Translations under genes and position numbers: made by a program
Assembly: GCA_023213395.1 (NCBI GenBank)
Contig: CM041465.1
Location: forward strand, 239,575,741-239,639,740
From: Cycas panzhihuaensis
Lineage: Eukaryota > Cycadophyta
Direction of reading: 5' to 3'
DNA length: 64,000 bases
Part shown: positions 20,907 through 31,384 of the stretch, piece after piece
How the letters are laid out: the number at the start of each line of letters is the position of its first letter
Position numbering within the stretch: position 1 is the first letter of the stretch
Notes under the pieces: model-generated
The model's input: only the letters and a program-made list of their open reading frames with translations
The model's database searches: none
What the model was told of the DNA's origin: nothing

Positions 20907-22145
20907 ATGAAGCAACTCCCACTTTTGCCCTTATGCGATCTCAAGCCGCTAAGGAAGCAACGGAGCTTTGTCCTCCGCTCCTTGACCCTCTTCCGAGACC
21001 CTTCCTCCAGTCCTCTCTTTCCCAAGGCTATTCCTGTACGCCCGGGTCGTTACGATTTTCGAAGGGCACTTACCCAACCTACTGGGAAGGGTAAGCCTTT
21101 CTCTATCGTGGACGAGCTCCATACGGTCGCTACAGGAATGTCCTTGATGGACGTTCTGAGGAGTTGTCCCGGCAATGCCGTCCTCCTGGAAGCTTTAGGA
21201 TCGAGTGATGTACCTGTCCACACTTTGGGTGTCGCCCAGAGTTGTGGACCCGTTATTTCCTTTGATCCTAAGGATCTTCCCCCTGCCGGTGAAAGGGAAC
21301 GTCAGTGCAACTTCCCATTCACCATCACTATCGATATGCCTGATTGTACTCTTCGAAGAACTGTTGTCAACAACGGTTTTTCCGTCAATGCCATGCCCTT
21401 ACGTGTCATGCAAGAGCTTGGTATTTCCGCCTTGGAACCCGTTCCCTGGCGATGCCAAGGGTATGACGGTAGCGAGAAGACCCCTTTGGGATGCATCGCG
21501 ATTAAACTTACCCTTGAGGGTAAGACCGTTCTTGCCGACGCTGTAGTCCTCGACGTTGATGTGGATTACAACCTCCTTCTAGGTCGTCCATGGCTTGATC
21601 AAATGGGAGCCGTGTGCTTGACCCTTTGGGCACAACTTAAATTCGTCCATGACGGATGAATGAGAGTGATCCCTCGCGAACGCCCTTTTACTAAACAAAC
21701 TCACTCTACCAGTTCAGCAAACCCAGGTTCGTCCACTCATGCCTAAGCTTGCTCCATTGGGATACCTAATCCATCCGAAGAAGACCCCGCGTCTTCTCCT
21801 CCTAGTCTCATGCGGTTCGCCCCTATTAGCGTTGGGAGTTACGGGTACCTCGCTTCGTTCAGCGATGATGAGTCGCTCAATGAAGACGAGGATTATCCTC
21901 ACCCTGTCTCTTTCCTTCGCGCCAATAGGTCGCACCTGCCCTGTTCTAGATCCCCGTATAGAACCTCTCTCGTTGGTGAGGTTAGCCCCTCGTGCGTGTC
22001 ACACGTCATCGCTTGTGTTGACCCACCTGGCGACATTTCTCCTTTTTCATTACCCCCCGTAGGTAATGGTTTTGAGGAATTGCCTTTCACTCCTTCCGAG
22101 GGGCACCTTTCTGTTTTTCCTTCAGATTTTCGTGAGGAAATTTGA
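20907..22145 (+). pseudogene. Gypsy A protease region and linker
   Basis: The frame continues gag's last frame after TAA (20,880-20,882). It reads through a retropepsin-like fold: TVVNNGFSVNAMPLRVMQEL (about 21,360-21,420) followed by DVDVDYNLLLGRPWLDQMGA (about 21,550-21,610), the typical flap and C-terminal LLGRPWL of plant gypsy proteases. The catalytic triplet usually written D(S/T)G is replaced by NNG. Gypsy D has NNGSS at the same place, so this is a lineage trait and not a new lesion. After TGA at 21,657 an acidic linker continues in the same frame to 22,145. Its job would be to cut the polyprotein. Confidence 0.75.
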
Positions 22146-22911
22146 GCAACCCGACGGTCATCACGGTCCCGTTGCTCTCACTCCCTCCGGCGCTTCTCCT
22201 ACTCGAAGTAAGGTCATCCATGGGGTGGATTATTTCGAGGACGATGAAGCCCTGCTCGAGCATATAGCAGGCCTTGCACCTAACCTGCCTCCTGGTCACC
22301 ACCGGCTTGGTCACCAGAAGATCCTCGCGATCGGATCCACGCTTGTTGATCCGATCCCGTCTCTTATTCCTCCGCCACCCATTGATCTTGCCCCTCTCCA
22401 CTTCAAGGAGGGCAACGCCATGTGCATGGGGGCAACTCAAGATGTAGTCTTGGCCCCGGGCAAGGTCATTAAGGTTGGGTTGGAATGTTCTCCTGATGAG
22501 GTAAGGGAATACTCCCTTGTTCCGGAGTTTCGAGACATGTGCGCGTGGGATTATGCTGACATGAAGGGAATCGACCCCTCGATTGTCACTCATAACCTCA
22601 CCACCCTTCCTGGCGCCCGCCCTGCGTGCCAGAAGCAGCGTCCCCTTCACCCGAAGCTCTCTGCCACCGTCAAGATGGAGGTAGAGAAGCTTCTGGACAC
22701 TGGGCTCATTACTTCTATTGACTACCCCAAGTGGGTCTCCAACATTGTTCCCGTTGCTAAAAGAGCAGGCAATCCGTATATGTGTCGACTTTCGTGACAT
22801 CAACAACGCTTGTCCTAAGGATAATTTCCCGTTACCCTTCCTAGATCAGATCATTGATCGCACCGCCGGATTCGAAGTGATGTCCCTAATGGACGGCTTC
22901 TCCGGTTACAA
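22142..22911 (+). pseudogene. Gypsy A reverse transcriptase, N-terminal half
   Basis: The frame at 22,142-22,797 carries the RT lead-in (EVEKLLDTGLITSIDYPKWV, then SNIVPV). A shift near 22,765 moves to the next frame with ICVDFRDINNACPKDNFPLP and MSLMDGFSGY. The coding sequence is cut at GGTTACAA (22,911) by a solo LTR and resumes at 25,397 with CAAATTGATTTC. These motifs are fingers/palm blocks of Ty3/gypsy RT. The 239-codon minus-strand frame over the same DNA is a shadow. Confidence 0.92.
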
Positions 22912-25396
22912 GCTTCCACTCTTGAGAATGGACTCGAGCCTTGTCAGCCTTGAGGTTTGTTCAGGTATATTTTCTTACTTTTCTTGCCTTGGTTTGATTA
23001 AGGTTATTTATAGTAGGTTGTTTGACATATGCCTGCCTGCACGCATTGCTCATCTGCTTGTTCATTATGCATGTGCCTAACGGCACCTCTTAGCCTATGA
23101 CGACTCACATCGGGGGCATCCATAAGCGGATCACGACACCCGTATGGCGTCTGACCACTCACGATGTCTCCATGGTCCTTCGGGACGCTTTTGCCAGCTT
23201 GTTTATTCGTGTTACCACGTGCCACTTATGTTGCAAACCCTTCCTAAGCCTGGTTTAACCCTTAGCTAGGGCTCTTTGCACCATTTTGGGTACTTGCCCT
23301 GACTTGGGCATTCCCTCGATTGTTCCCATTCATGATTAGCCTCTATTTTTGCCTCAAAACTGATTTATTGCTTATTTTCTCTTTTTGAAATTTGTTTGTC
23401 TGCGACAAACTTAGCGGTACCACAAAGTTTGCGGCGATACCGGTGCGTCTGCATGATAAACTTAGCGATGCCAAGTTTGCCGTGACGACTGCTCAAAATT
23501 TGAAAAAAGAAACCACGACGATGGCGCGTTTTTCGTGAGCTGGCGTGGCTCCGAACGGTTAGAGGCGCCCGAGGGCCCCCAACGTTCACTTGCTATGCCT
23601 AAGGCATAAAAACCCTTTTTTCATTCATTGACCTCATTCTTCAACTCACTTTTCAAGTTTTCTAGAGGACTTCTTCACAAAAAGACAAGACCAAAGAAAG
23701 AGTGACAAGAGAACTTCTTCTACGGTTGACAGAGGTGCAGGGTCTACTATTTGGAGTTGCAGGCCATTGCTGCCCCCTACAGAGCTCCATTACAAGCACC
23801 ACCTCTCCTCACAAATACCTAAGGCTTCAAGAGGTTTTCTTCACCAAAAAACCACTCCAAAGACCCGTTCTCAAGCTCCCAACTTGCATGAGGCTCTACT
23901 CTTCCACTCTCATGCAAAGGACATTCAACACCACCTCTTAGACATTGCTTGGGCTGCTCTTCTAAGTGGCCAAGCACCTACATGCACTTATTTGTCTCTA
24001 TTCAAGGTATTTATTGTCTCTTGTTGGTGCTTTTTTGCTTGTTTTCTTCATTATTTTGCTTGCAAATTCTTTCCCCCTTTTTGCATGCACTTCCTTTGGG
24101 TTTCTCTTGGCCATTTGATGCAAGTAATCTTAGTAGTTGTGGCTTACTAGAGTGCTGCCCTAGGTTAGGCACATTTTCTTGTATTTCCTTGAAACCCATC
24201 CTCTTCCTCTTAGCTTCCTCCTTCGCCATTTCCTAAGCTAGCCGGCATAAAGGGTTGTCACGAGGATTTGAGGGAGATAGGCGGGGTTAGTCCCCATTGC
24301 CGTCCTTCTCCCCAAGGGTTCCGTCCTTATCCTCTCCCCTTTGCACCCGTGCTTTCTTAGGAAGCAGACTAGGAAGCCTTGGAGAGTTGGGTTGAGTTTC
24401 CCTCTTGGTGTAGGAAATTTGTTACTACATGACTCATCTTGTCGCATGCTAGCACTGTTTTCCCTATACCTGTGGAGACCTCTCGTGGGTGAGTTAGCCA
24501 TCCAGGGCTACACTCAATCCCATTTGGTGCGTTTATGGTGTACGATAGTCGCATATTTATTCATGGCCTTGTTTCATTTTCGTTACATGTTGGTGCTTAA
24601 CTACATTTTTCTAGCTTAGTTGATTTCATTTTCAGTATATACATATATATCTCGTCGGTTTGGTAGCCTCTCTCCGAGAGGAAGGCGTTTGTTGGGATTA
24701 TTTGCGGGATTGCGTTGGAGGAAGCATTGCGAGATCGACCGTTCTTGGTCGGCCCCATATGGTATTTCTTCTCCCTTTTGGTTGAGCTTTGCTTTCGTTC
24801 CTTCATTTCATTTAGTCCTTGCATGCTTTTGGGGAGGTAAGTGCACCCCTTCGTTGTCTTGATCGGCGTTGCATGCGCGGAGGAGGAAAGGGCGCAACCA
24901 AGGAGGGACATCCGCGCTTGGATTCGAGCCGGATCGGTATTCTTAGCATGCCTTTCATATTTTCTTTATGCTTTTACGCTTCTTTGCATTTCTTGTTATA
25001 GATAAAGGAACATAAAGAAGAAGGAAAAATAAGCATTTATTTTACATTTGCTTTCTCGTATTACTTTGTTACATTGCATAACATAGTAGTGTAGGTCCCA
25101 TTTACCTATACCCCTTAGCCACACTTAACCCTTACTCGTGACACGTTTGGTTGATTGCCCCCTCTCGTCGCCTTCTCATTACCTTGAAGCCGCGGCGTCG
25201 AGGTTCTTTTCCCCTTCCGGCCATCAGGAAGGGTAGGAAGGCCTCGACTTGCACGGCTACAGGAAGCAACCGGGCACCTTGCGATCCGTGCAGCGCTCCG
25301 GCGCAGACGTCTGCGGTATGATCCTCACTATTTAGCACCTTAGCATATCATTTTATGCCCTTCACTGGCGTTGGATCATTGCCCGGAGGCGTTTCA
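22912..25396 (+). mobile_element. Solo LTR of a related gypsy inserted in gypsy A RT
   Basis: This 2,485-bp insert begins GCTTCCACTCTTGAGAATGG, aligning with TGTTTCCCGGCTTCCGGGAATGG-type LTR starts with the T lost, and ends GCGTTTCA. ACAA(C) flanks it on the left (22,908-22,911) and ACAAC on the right (25,397-25,401). Removing it restores the RT reading GYNQIDF. It contains the LTR block CCTATGACGAC (about 23,094), the GGTACC palindrome relic (23,407-23,431) and a TATA-like GCATAAAAACCC (about 23,603). No second LTR or internal gene is present, so it is the product of LTR-LTR recombination. Confidence 0.88.
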
Positions 25397-26290
25397 ACAA
25401 CCAAATTGATTTCTCCGAAGACCACCATAAGACGGCCTTCACTACTCCTTGGGGTACCTTTGCCTACAAGGCGATGCCCTTTGGCCTTAAAATGCAGGTG
25501 CTACTTACCAAAGAGCCATGCATTTCATCTTCCACGACCTCATCAATGACACGTTGGAGGTCTTTATGGATGATATGATGGGTCTTTCGCGTGAGCCCAT
25601 CACCCTTGAACTTCAGCCATCTTCTCACGATGCCGCGAGTATCACGTCAGCCTTAATCCACTTAAATGTGTGTTTGCTGTTACCTCGGGCAAACTCCTTG
25701 GATTCCTCGTATCCAAGCGGGGAATTCAGATCGACCTTGACAAAGTCAGGGCGATCCTCGTCATGCCACCACCTAGAACTCAATGGCAGATTAAGTCGTT
25801 TCTAGGCAGGCTCGGTTTCCTCAGGCGCTTCTTAGCCGACTTCGCTGTGAGCGCTAAACCCCTCACAAACCTATTGAAGAAGGGAGCTCCTTTTGCCTGG
25901 TCCGACAAGACCCAAAAGGCCTTCGAAGGACTCAAGGAAGCCTTGGCTTCCACTCCTACGTTGGCGCCTCCCCGGTTCGATAGGCCCTTCATCCTGTATA
26001 CCTCGGTGGTAGCGAGTCCTTGGGCGCTATGCTCACTCAGGACGACGACTCGGGAGCTGAAAGAGCTATATATTTCATCAGTCGCACTCTCGTGGCTGTT
26101 GAGCTTAACTATTCCCCTGCCGAGAAGGAATGCCTCTCCTTGGTCCATGCCACCAAGAAGTTTAGGCACTACTTGCTTGGCAACACTACCAAGGTGATCG
26201 TTCAATCCGATCCCTTGAGATACTTACTTACTCGTTCGGTTGTGGTGGGGTAGGTCGTTGGGTAGTCCTACTCCAAGAATTTGATCTCCT
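25397..26290 (+). pseudogene. Gypsy A reverse transcriptase C-terminal half and RNase H
   Basis: RT resumes with NQIDFSEDHHKTAFTTPWG. It then reads AMPFGLKNAGATYQRAMHF and the catalytic block VFMDDMMGLS (about 25,560-25,590), an FMDD version of the usual YVDD that gypsy D shares. After frameshifts it reads IKSFLGRLGFLRRFL, then KAFEGLKEAL (thumb/connection), then RNase H with YFISRTL, YSPAEKECL and FRHYLLG (26,060-26,190). At least three frameshifts lie between 25,600 and 26,030. This first RNase H is the ordinary gypsy domain. No second RNase H follows it before integrase. Confidence 0.9.
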
Positions 26291-27667
26291 TATCGTTAAC
26301 CAGAAATCAAAGAAGGGCATGATAGTGGCCGAGCAACTTGCGGAAGCCCCTATCCCTAACTCCTTTGATACTACCGTTGACGACTCTCTCCCCGATGAGT
26401 CTATCTTGACGATTCAGGGAGCTCCTCCCCATCCACTCATCGATAATTAGTGGTACGGTGACATAGTGCGGTATCTCACGCAGCAGCAATACCGCCCCGA
26501 TGCTAGTAACAAAGTTAAATCTCGTATCCAGACTTACGCGGTACCTCACAGTGGGCGGTATTGTATAAGAGGTCCTTGATGGGATCCTCCTCCATTGCGT
26601 CTGCAGCACCGAAGGCGACTGAATGCCGAATGCCACCACGGCATTTGTGGAGGACACTTTGGGGGCCAGTCTATGGCTCAGAGGATCCTTCGCATGGGCT
26701 ACTTTTAGCCATCTCTTTTTAAAGACGCTCATGCCTTTGCTCGGAAATGTCGGCGATGTCAAGAGCACGCCAACATTTCCCATATGCCTTCCGAGGCCTT
26801 GCATCCTATTGTTTCGTGTGGCCTTTCGCTCGATGGGGACTAGACCTCATTGGGGTATCTCCCCACCTTAAATCGTTGACACAAGTTCATCTTGACTGCC
26901 ACGGAGTATTTCACCAAATGGGCGGAGGCCATCCCCTTGATCACTACCCCTGGTAAAATAATTGCCACGTTCATTTACCAGCACATCATTTCTTGGTTTG
27001 ATTACGGATGTCCTAATCATCGACAATGGAACTCCTTTACGTAATAAGGAGGTGGATGAGCTTTGTGAGAAGTTCAAAATCTCTCATAAGACTTCTTCCC
27101 CTTATTACCCTCAGGCAAATGGCCAAGTGGAGTCTTTTAATAAGACTCTTGTCAGCATCCTTAAAGAAAACTGCTGCTCAATCCCAAAGGATTGGCTCCT
27201 TGATTGCCCTACGCCTTGTGGGCTTATCGTACCTCTATCCGATTCGCCACGGAATGACCCGTTCTCCACGGTCTCTGATGAGGCGGTGCTCCCATTGGAG
27301 GTGGAGATCCCTTCCTTGTGAGTCTCCCTTCGAGGTTTCATCGACGAAGAGTCGTCCGGCGAGCACTTTACTCGACCTCGAAGCTTTGGATGAGAGGCAG
27401 CTTAGCGCTATCGAGGCTAACCTAGCATCAAAGCCCGCTCATAAGGGGCTCACGATAACGCCTTCATTCACGCCCTTTGTTTCACGGGACTACGTCCTCA
27501 AGCTCGAATATCTCCATGACCGTTTGACCAAATTCAAACCCCGATGGGTTGGTCCATTTGTCATTATCGAATCCCTCGATAATGGTGCTTCTGAGATAGC
27601 CACCCTGGAAGGGCTCGAATTTGAGAAAGCCATTAATGGGATGTTCCTTAAGAAGTTTTACGCATGA
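26291..27667 (+). pseudogene. Gypsy A integrase, frameshifted
   Basis: A linker leads to the zinc-binding H2C2 region (HHGICGGHFG ... CRRCQEHA, about 26,630-26,770). The catalytic core follows: YFTKWAEAIPLITTP (about 26,905-26,950), then IDNGTPLRNKEVDELCEKF (about 27,020-27,080), then YYPQANGQVESFNKTL with the catalytic E at about 27,130. The C-terminal part (27,360-27,667) reads DYVLKLEYLHDRLTKFKPRW, then VGPFVI, and ends at TGA 27,665. There is no clear chromodomain, so it is not a chromovirus. Several frameshifts break the chain. Confidence 0.9.
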
Positions 27668-28289
27668 TCTCTTGGCGATCCCTTCGCCTTGCTCCGAAAT
27701 GAGCCTAAACTACCATCTTAGGTTGTCCCCATTCTTCCCAACCACGGGTAGAGTGGCAATTTAAGATGGACTCCTTCTTCTTCTTTTCGGTTCCTTCCGC
27801 GGAACCCGCGTTCCTGTATTCTCTTGGGAACCCTTGTGTCGTCTTGCTTGGGCATCCCCCAATCAGGAAGACGCTTGGGGGCATCGTCGCCCCCCTTTCC
27901 TACCCGCTGTTTCCTTCGCATATCCCACTATGCTCTCCTGTAGACATGTACTCCGTCCCGCTCCCTAACCTCACACTTCTATGTCGTCCCGCTCACGGTG
28001 TGTGTGTGTGCCCCTGTTAGGCGTGTGGTCGTACATGGGAGGAAACGTGTGCATCATATAACAAAATATCTACAACATAACATTCACAATACACAAAAAT
28101 AAATATATATATCTTCCACACACGGTACATCATATACAGCATCTCATATCCAAATGGGGTTCCAATCACCCCATGCATATATATATATACATATCAAAAA
28201 TCATGTCATCATACATCCTGGGAAGCCGACGTCCTTGCAGGGGGGTACAATCATATGGTCCTATATATGACCCCCTGGAGGCCCGTGCT
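27668..28289. other. Gypsy A spacer between integrase and PMD gene
   Basis: This is mostly non-coding. Parts of it (for example GAGCCTAAACTACCATCTT at about 27,702) are conserved in gypsy D (reverse complement of 36,030-36,060) and gypsy F (about 60,915-60,935). A TA-rich microsatellite lies at about 28,096-28,195. It may hold the 3' ends of pol and of the convergent PMD transcript. Confidence 0.55.
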
Positions 28290-30202
28290 TTACCCTGTCA
28301 AGCTGCATATACATATCCTACTGCTGTGGCCCCGCTCCTGGGGTGCCATCTCCCGGTCTCTGTGATCCTTCTCCTGGGGACCACATGCCTCCGAGGCTCC
28401 TCCTGGGCCTCTGCGAGCTGCCTGCCTCACTCTCCTCGCTGCCGTGTGGGTCCGTGTCCTGCTCTGACTCGACCTCGAGACCATCATGCCACTAGGCGAT
28501 CGTGGGCGCTGGATACGATCCGGTCTCCCGAGTACCTCCTCTGTCATCTGAGGCGCCTGTGATGATTATCGGTGGGTCCTACTCTCGCTATCTCTGCTGC
28601 ACCACCTGTGCCTCTGGAGTCTGGACCCGTCCTCGCACTCGTCTCTCTCGCATCGCGTCATCCCTCTCGTGCCTCGCGTCGTCTCTCTCTGCTGCGATCG
28701 TCCACAGGATGTAGCATGCTCTTGGGACTCTGCAGCCCATATGTCCCTCGCCCTCACCATCGGGGTGAACGCCTCTCTGTGGGCTCCTGCCGCTCTAGGC
28801 TCATCGCCTGCCTGGATGGGCGGTTGCCCCTCTGCATACAACTGAGGGAATATCTCCCTCACCACAGCCTCTATCAGTCTCCTGATCTCTGCTGTACCTA
28901 CCAATGCAACATGCCATGTGTCAGTCTATATACCATGATCAAACCAAATCAAACATCTATTTGGATGCTAAATGACTTTGGAAAAGGTTGGCTCTCACTG
29001 CGTGGCCTTTGATCCTCGATCATGACATCCTCTCCTCTGGCTCTCACTTGCATTGCAGGCGCCTTGTCTTCGGGCACCTCCTCTGCCTGGGTCCCTCTCC
29101 TCGTGGGGGTGGCCCCAGCTCTCATCCCTGCGGATCCCATCATGATCCGTAGCTTGCGGGCCCTAGTCACGGGTCCTTTGACCTCGCCCTGCACTCCTGA
29201 TGGGCCTGCCTCTCCTCCGGCAGCCCCGGATGGACCCTCTGCCTATCCTGCTATCCCTGAAGGACCTGCCTCCCCTGCAGGTCGTGACGGGCCGGCCCCG
29301 CTGTCTCCACTATCTCCATCGTCCCCGTCATCACTGTTGTCATCTCCCGCGGGCACTCCACCGCTCACCCGCCTCATCGTCGCTATCCCACCTCACCGTC
29401 ACATGCGGCTTAGCTATGTAGTGCAGGAGGGTGAGGAGGTCAGTGATGTGGCCTCCACCGTCGTCGGCGTGGGCTCATCCTCTGTCCCCTCGATCAGTCG
29501 CCATCTGTGGACCATCAGGGCCTGATCCGTGATAGGGTGAGGTCCCCCCGCTGGTGCCACTGCCGCGAAGTGATCAAAATACCAACACTATAACAGTGTG
29601 CTGTATGATAGTCCTCCTCTGCCGGACGTCCTAATAGTGTCCAGCTGTGTGACTAGGTTCGCCACTATCGAGTCGCCTCCATCCTCTCACGGCCAGCGAT
29701 GGCGAACTGCATCCATCCATCCTCCTAGAATCTCTCTATAGTTCTGCTTCCAGGAAATCCAGAACAGAATGCATAGTATGATCATCTTCCTCACTTGAGG
29801 AATCCCGGATAACAGAACTGTCTGGAGGGGTGCTCCCCTCCGATCCCACCTACCAGCTCCTGTGAAGAATAGAGCTGCCTCCCTGTGTGTTGCCTCAGTG
29901 CTGGGCAGCGTCCCGAGTCTCACCGGCCTCCCTGTCACAGGAACTCCCAATATCCATCGGATATCCCTCGGCGTGACTATCACATCCCCCACCTGTGGTA
30001 GGTGGAACACATGCCTCCTCCGGTCCCAATGGGACACTATATCCACCAGCAGCCTCTGGTCCGACGTGTACTGAGGTGTCTTGAGGGCCTTGTACAGGCC
30101 ACACCTCTCCAGCATGTCCCTATCCTCCTGAGTCATCATCTCCATGTAACCAACATTCTCGCGGTTATCTACCGCGAGGACAGCCTGTTCACACCAAAAC
30201 AC
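28290..30202 (-). pseudogene. Gypsy A antisense gene with plant mobile domain (PMD-like)
   Basis: A minus-strand frame of 171 codons (30,202-29,687) reads LLVDIVSHWDRRRHVFHLPQ, then VGDVIVTPRDIRWILGVPVT. This is the pattern of the plant mobile domain (W...HTFHLP.GE.TVTL.D...L.GLP..G.PV) of MAIN/MAIL-type proteins and some transposons. After a frame change near 29,690 the alignment to gypsy F continues (SIVANLVTQLD; then DHFAAVAPAGGPHPI, about 29,520-29,580). It goes on into a proline-rich region (29,500-28,950), a short AT-rich interval (about 28,955-28,898, possibly an intron remnant), and a last block VGTAEIRRLIEAVVREIFPQ (about 28,904-28,845) conserved in F and E. The role is unknown; PMD proteins of host origin act in gene silencing and genome stability. 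Whether one protein was made from all blocks is an inference. Confidence 0.7.
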
Positions 30203-31384
30203 CTCAAGTCAGTCTCATGTCAGCTATTGTTACCTCTCTCTCTCTCAAATCTCTCTCTGCCTGAGATTTGGGGCTCTTTTGGCCCTCATGTCTATTTTTC
30301 TGCCTTGCTGCCTTCGTACCGCGCCAAACTTAGCGGTACCGCTAAGTTTGGCACGGGTCCCGCGGCGACGTGGGGCCCGTGGCAATGATCATGGCACTGT
30401 GATCATTGCCGCGGTATGAACGGTGACCCCCCTAAAGGGGGGTTTTCTGCACAAAAAACCAAAAAATTTCTTCTGGTGGACCCCGTGGGGCCCACCGGGA
30501 CCAAGGCTCCCTAATACCCAGGTCCCCGCCTCTTTCTGGGTCCAATTCGGATCCCGGGAAGCCTTCTGTTGCCCATAAGGGGCACTAAGACTATGCAAAA
30601 ATTACTACAAAAACTACAAAAACCAGGAACTTTAAACTTCGATTTGGGTCAGGTTTAGTGATTTCCACTCACTGGATCTGGTCTTGCTATCGCCATGTCA
30701 TCTAGTCGGTCGTGCTGGCTGTCCCCGCTCTCCGATCCGATGGTCCGATCTCTCTCTGTGTGCCTCCGAAGTTGGGCGGCGCTCCGCTGCATAAGGAAAT
30801 GGCTCTGGTTTCTCACGAGAGCCGGTGAAAATGAATCCATTTTCCGTCGATTTCCTTATATAGTGGGGCCCCACCGCACTTCCTCTATTTTTGGTCTCGC
30901 GTGAGTCGCTGGGACCGTCTCGTTGCCCTGATTACCTTTGCCTTCTGGCCCTGTCGTCAATTGCGCTATATTGATGCCCTTTTTGCCCTCCTCCAAGGGC
31001 ATTTATGGTGCATCATCATCGCGCTTTTTGCTAGGGCCCTTCTGCATCGTTTTGCGCACTACTCCCGTGCCCGCCCAAGTTTATACTCGTTTGGCTCGTT
31101 TCGCCGCCCTGGACTCATTTCCGTAGTTCTTTCTCGCTCTTGGAGTCCCCAAAAGGAATGCCCCCCCACTCGGGGGCATGTTTCGCTTTCTAAGGTGACC
31201 TTTTGGTGCTCCAAGGGGTTTTTTCCCCTCTGACCACTCTCTGCCGGCGATCGGATTGTCTACTCTCGCCTTGGGTTACCTCATTGCTAGGTCCTCCTAC
31301 CCTTCACGGCCATTTTCTGCTTGCTTGTTGAGCGTTGCTTTCATCACCCATCGATTGCTTGGATTTTGTGTCGTGGATGTCATA
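30203..31384. promoter_or_regulatory. Divergent intergenic region between PMD and aRNH genes, gypsy A
   Basis: This is about 1.2 kb with no coding signal between two genes pointing away from each other. It contains the perfect palindrome at 30,323-30,352 on the PMD side. On the aRNH side it has CCTTATATAGTGGGGCCCC (about 30,854-30,872), the best conserved block shared with B (9,680-9,699) and F (minus strand about 57,476-57,458). The arrangement suggests a bidirectional promoter of its own, separate from the LTR. Confidence 0.5.
30323..30352. repeat. Perfect 30-bp palindrome centred on GGTACC
   Basis: Each arm is GCCAAACTTAGCGGT and its exact reverse complement, with no loop. Decayed relatives occur in the LTRs of B (8,550-8,573; 11,511-11,533), the solo LTR (23,407-23,431), D (50,577-50,599) and F (55,487-55,511). 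Here it lies about 120 bp upstream of the PMD start. Confidence 0.95.

Noticed and set aside
22087-22806. 239-codon open frame on the minus strand
   Set aside because: It lies exactly antisense to the gypsy A protease-RT coding region. It has no family motif, and the plus-strand frame over the same bases carries clear RT blocks.
28173-29525. Several 70-170-codon plus-strand frames
   Set aside because: They are proline/serine-rich shadows of the antisense PMD gene. Only the minus-strand reading is conserved in gypsies E and F.
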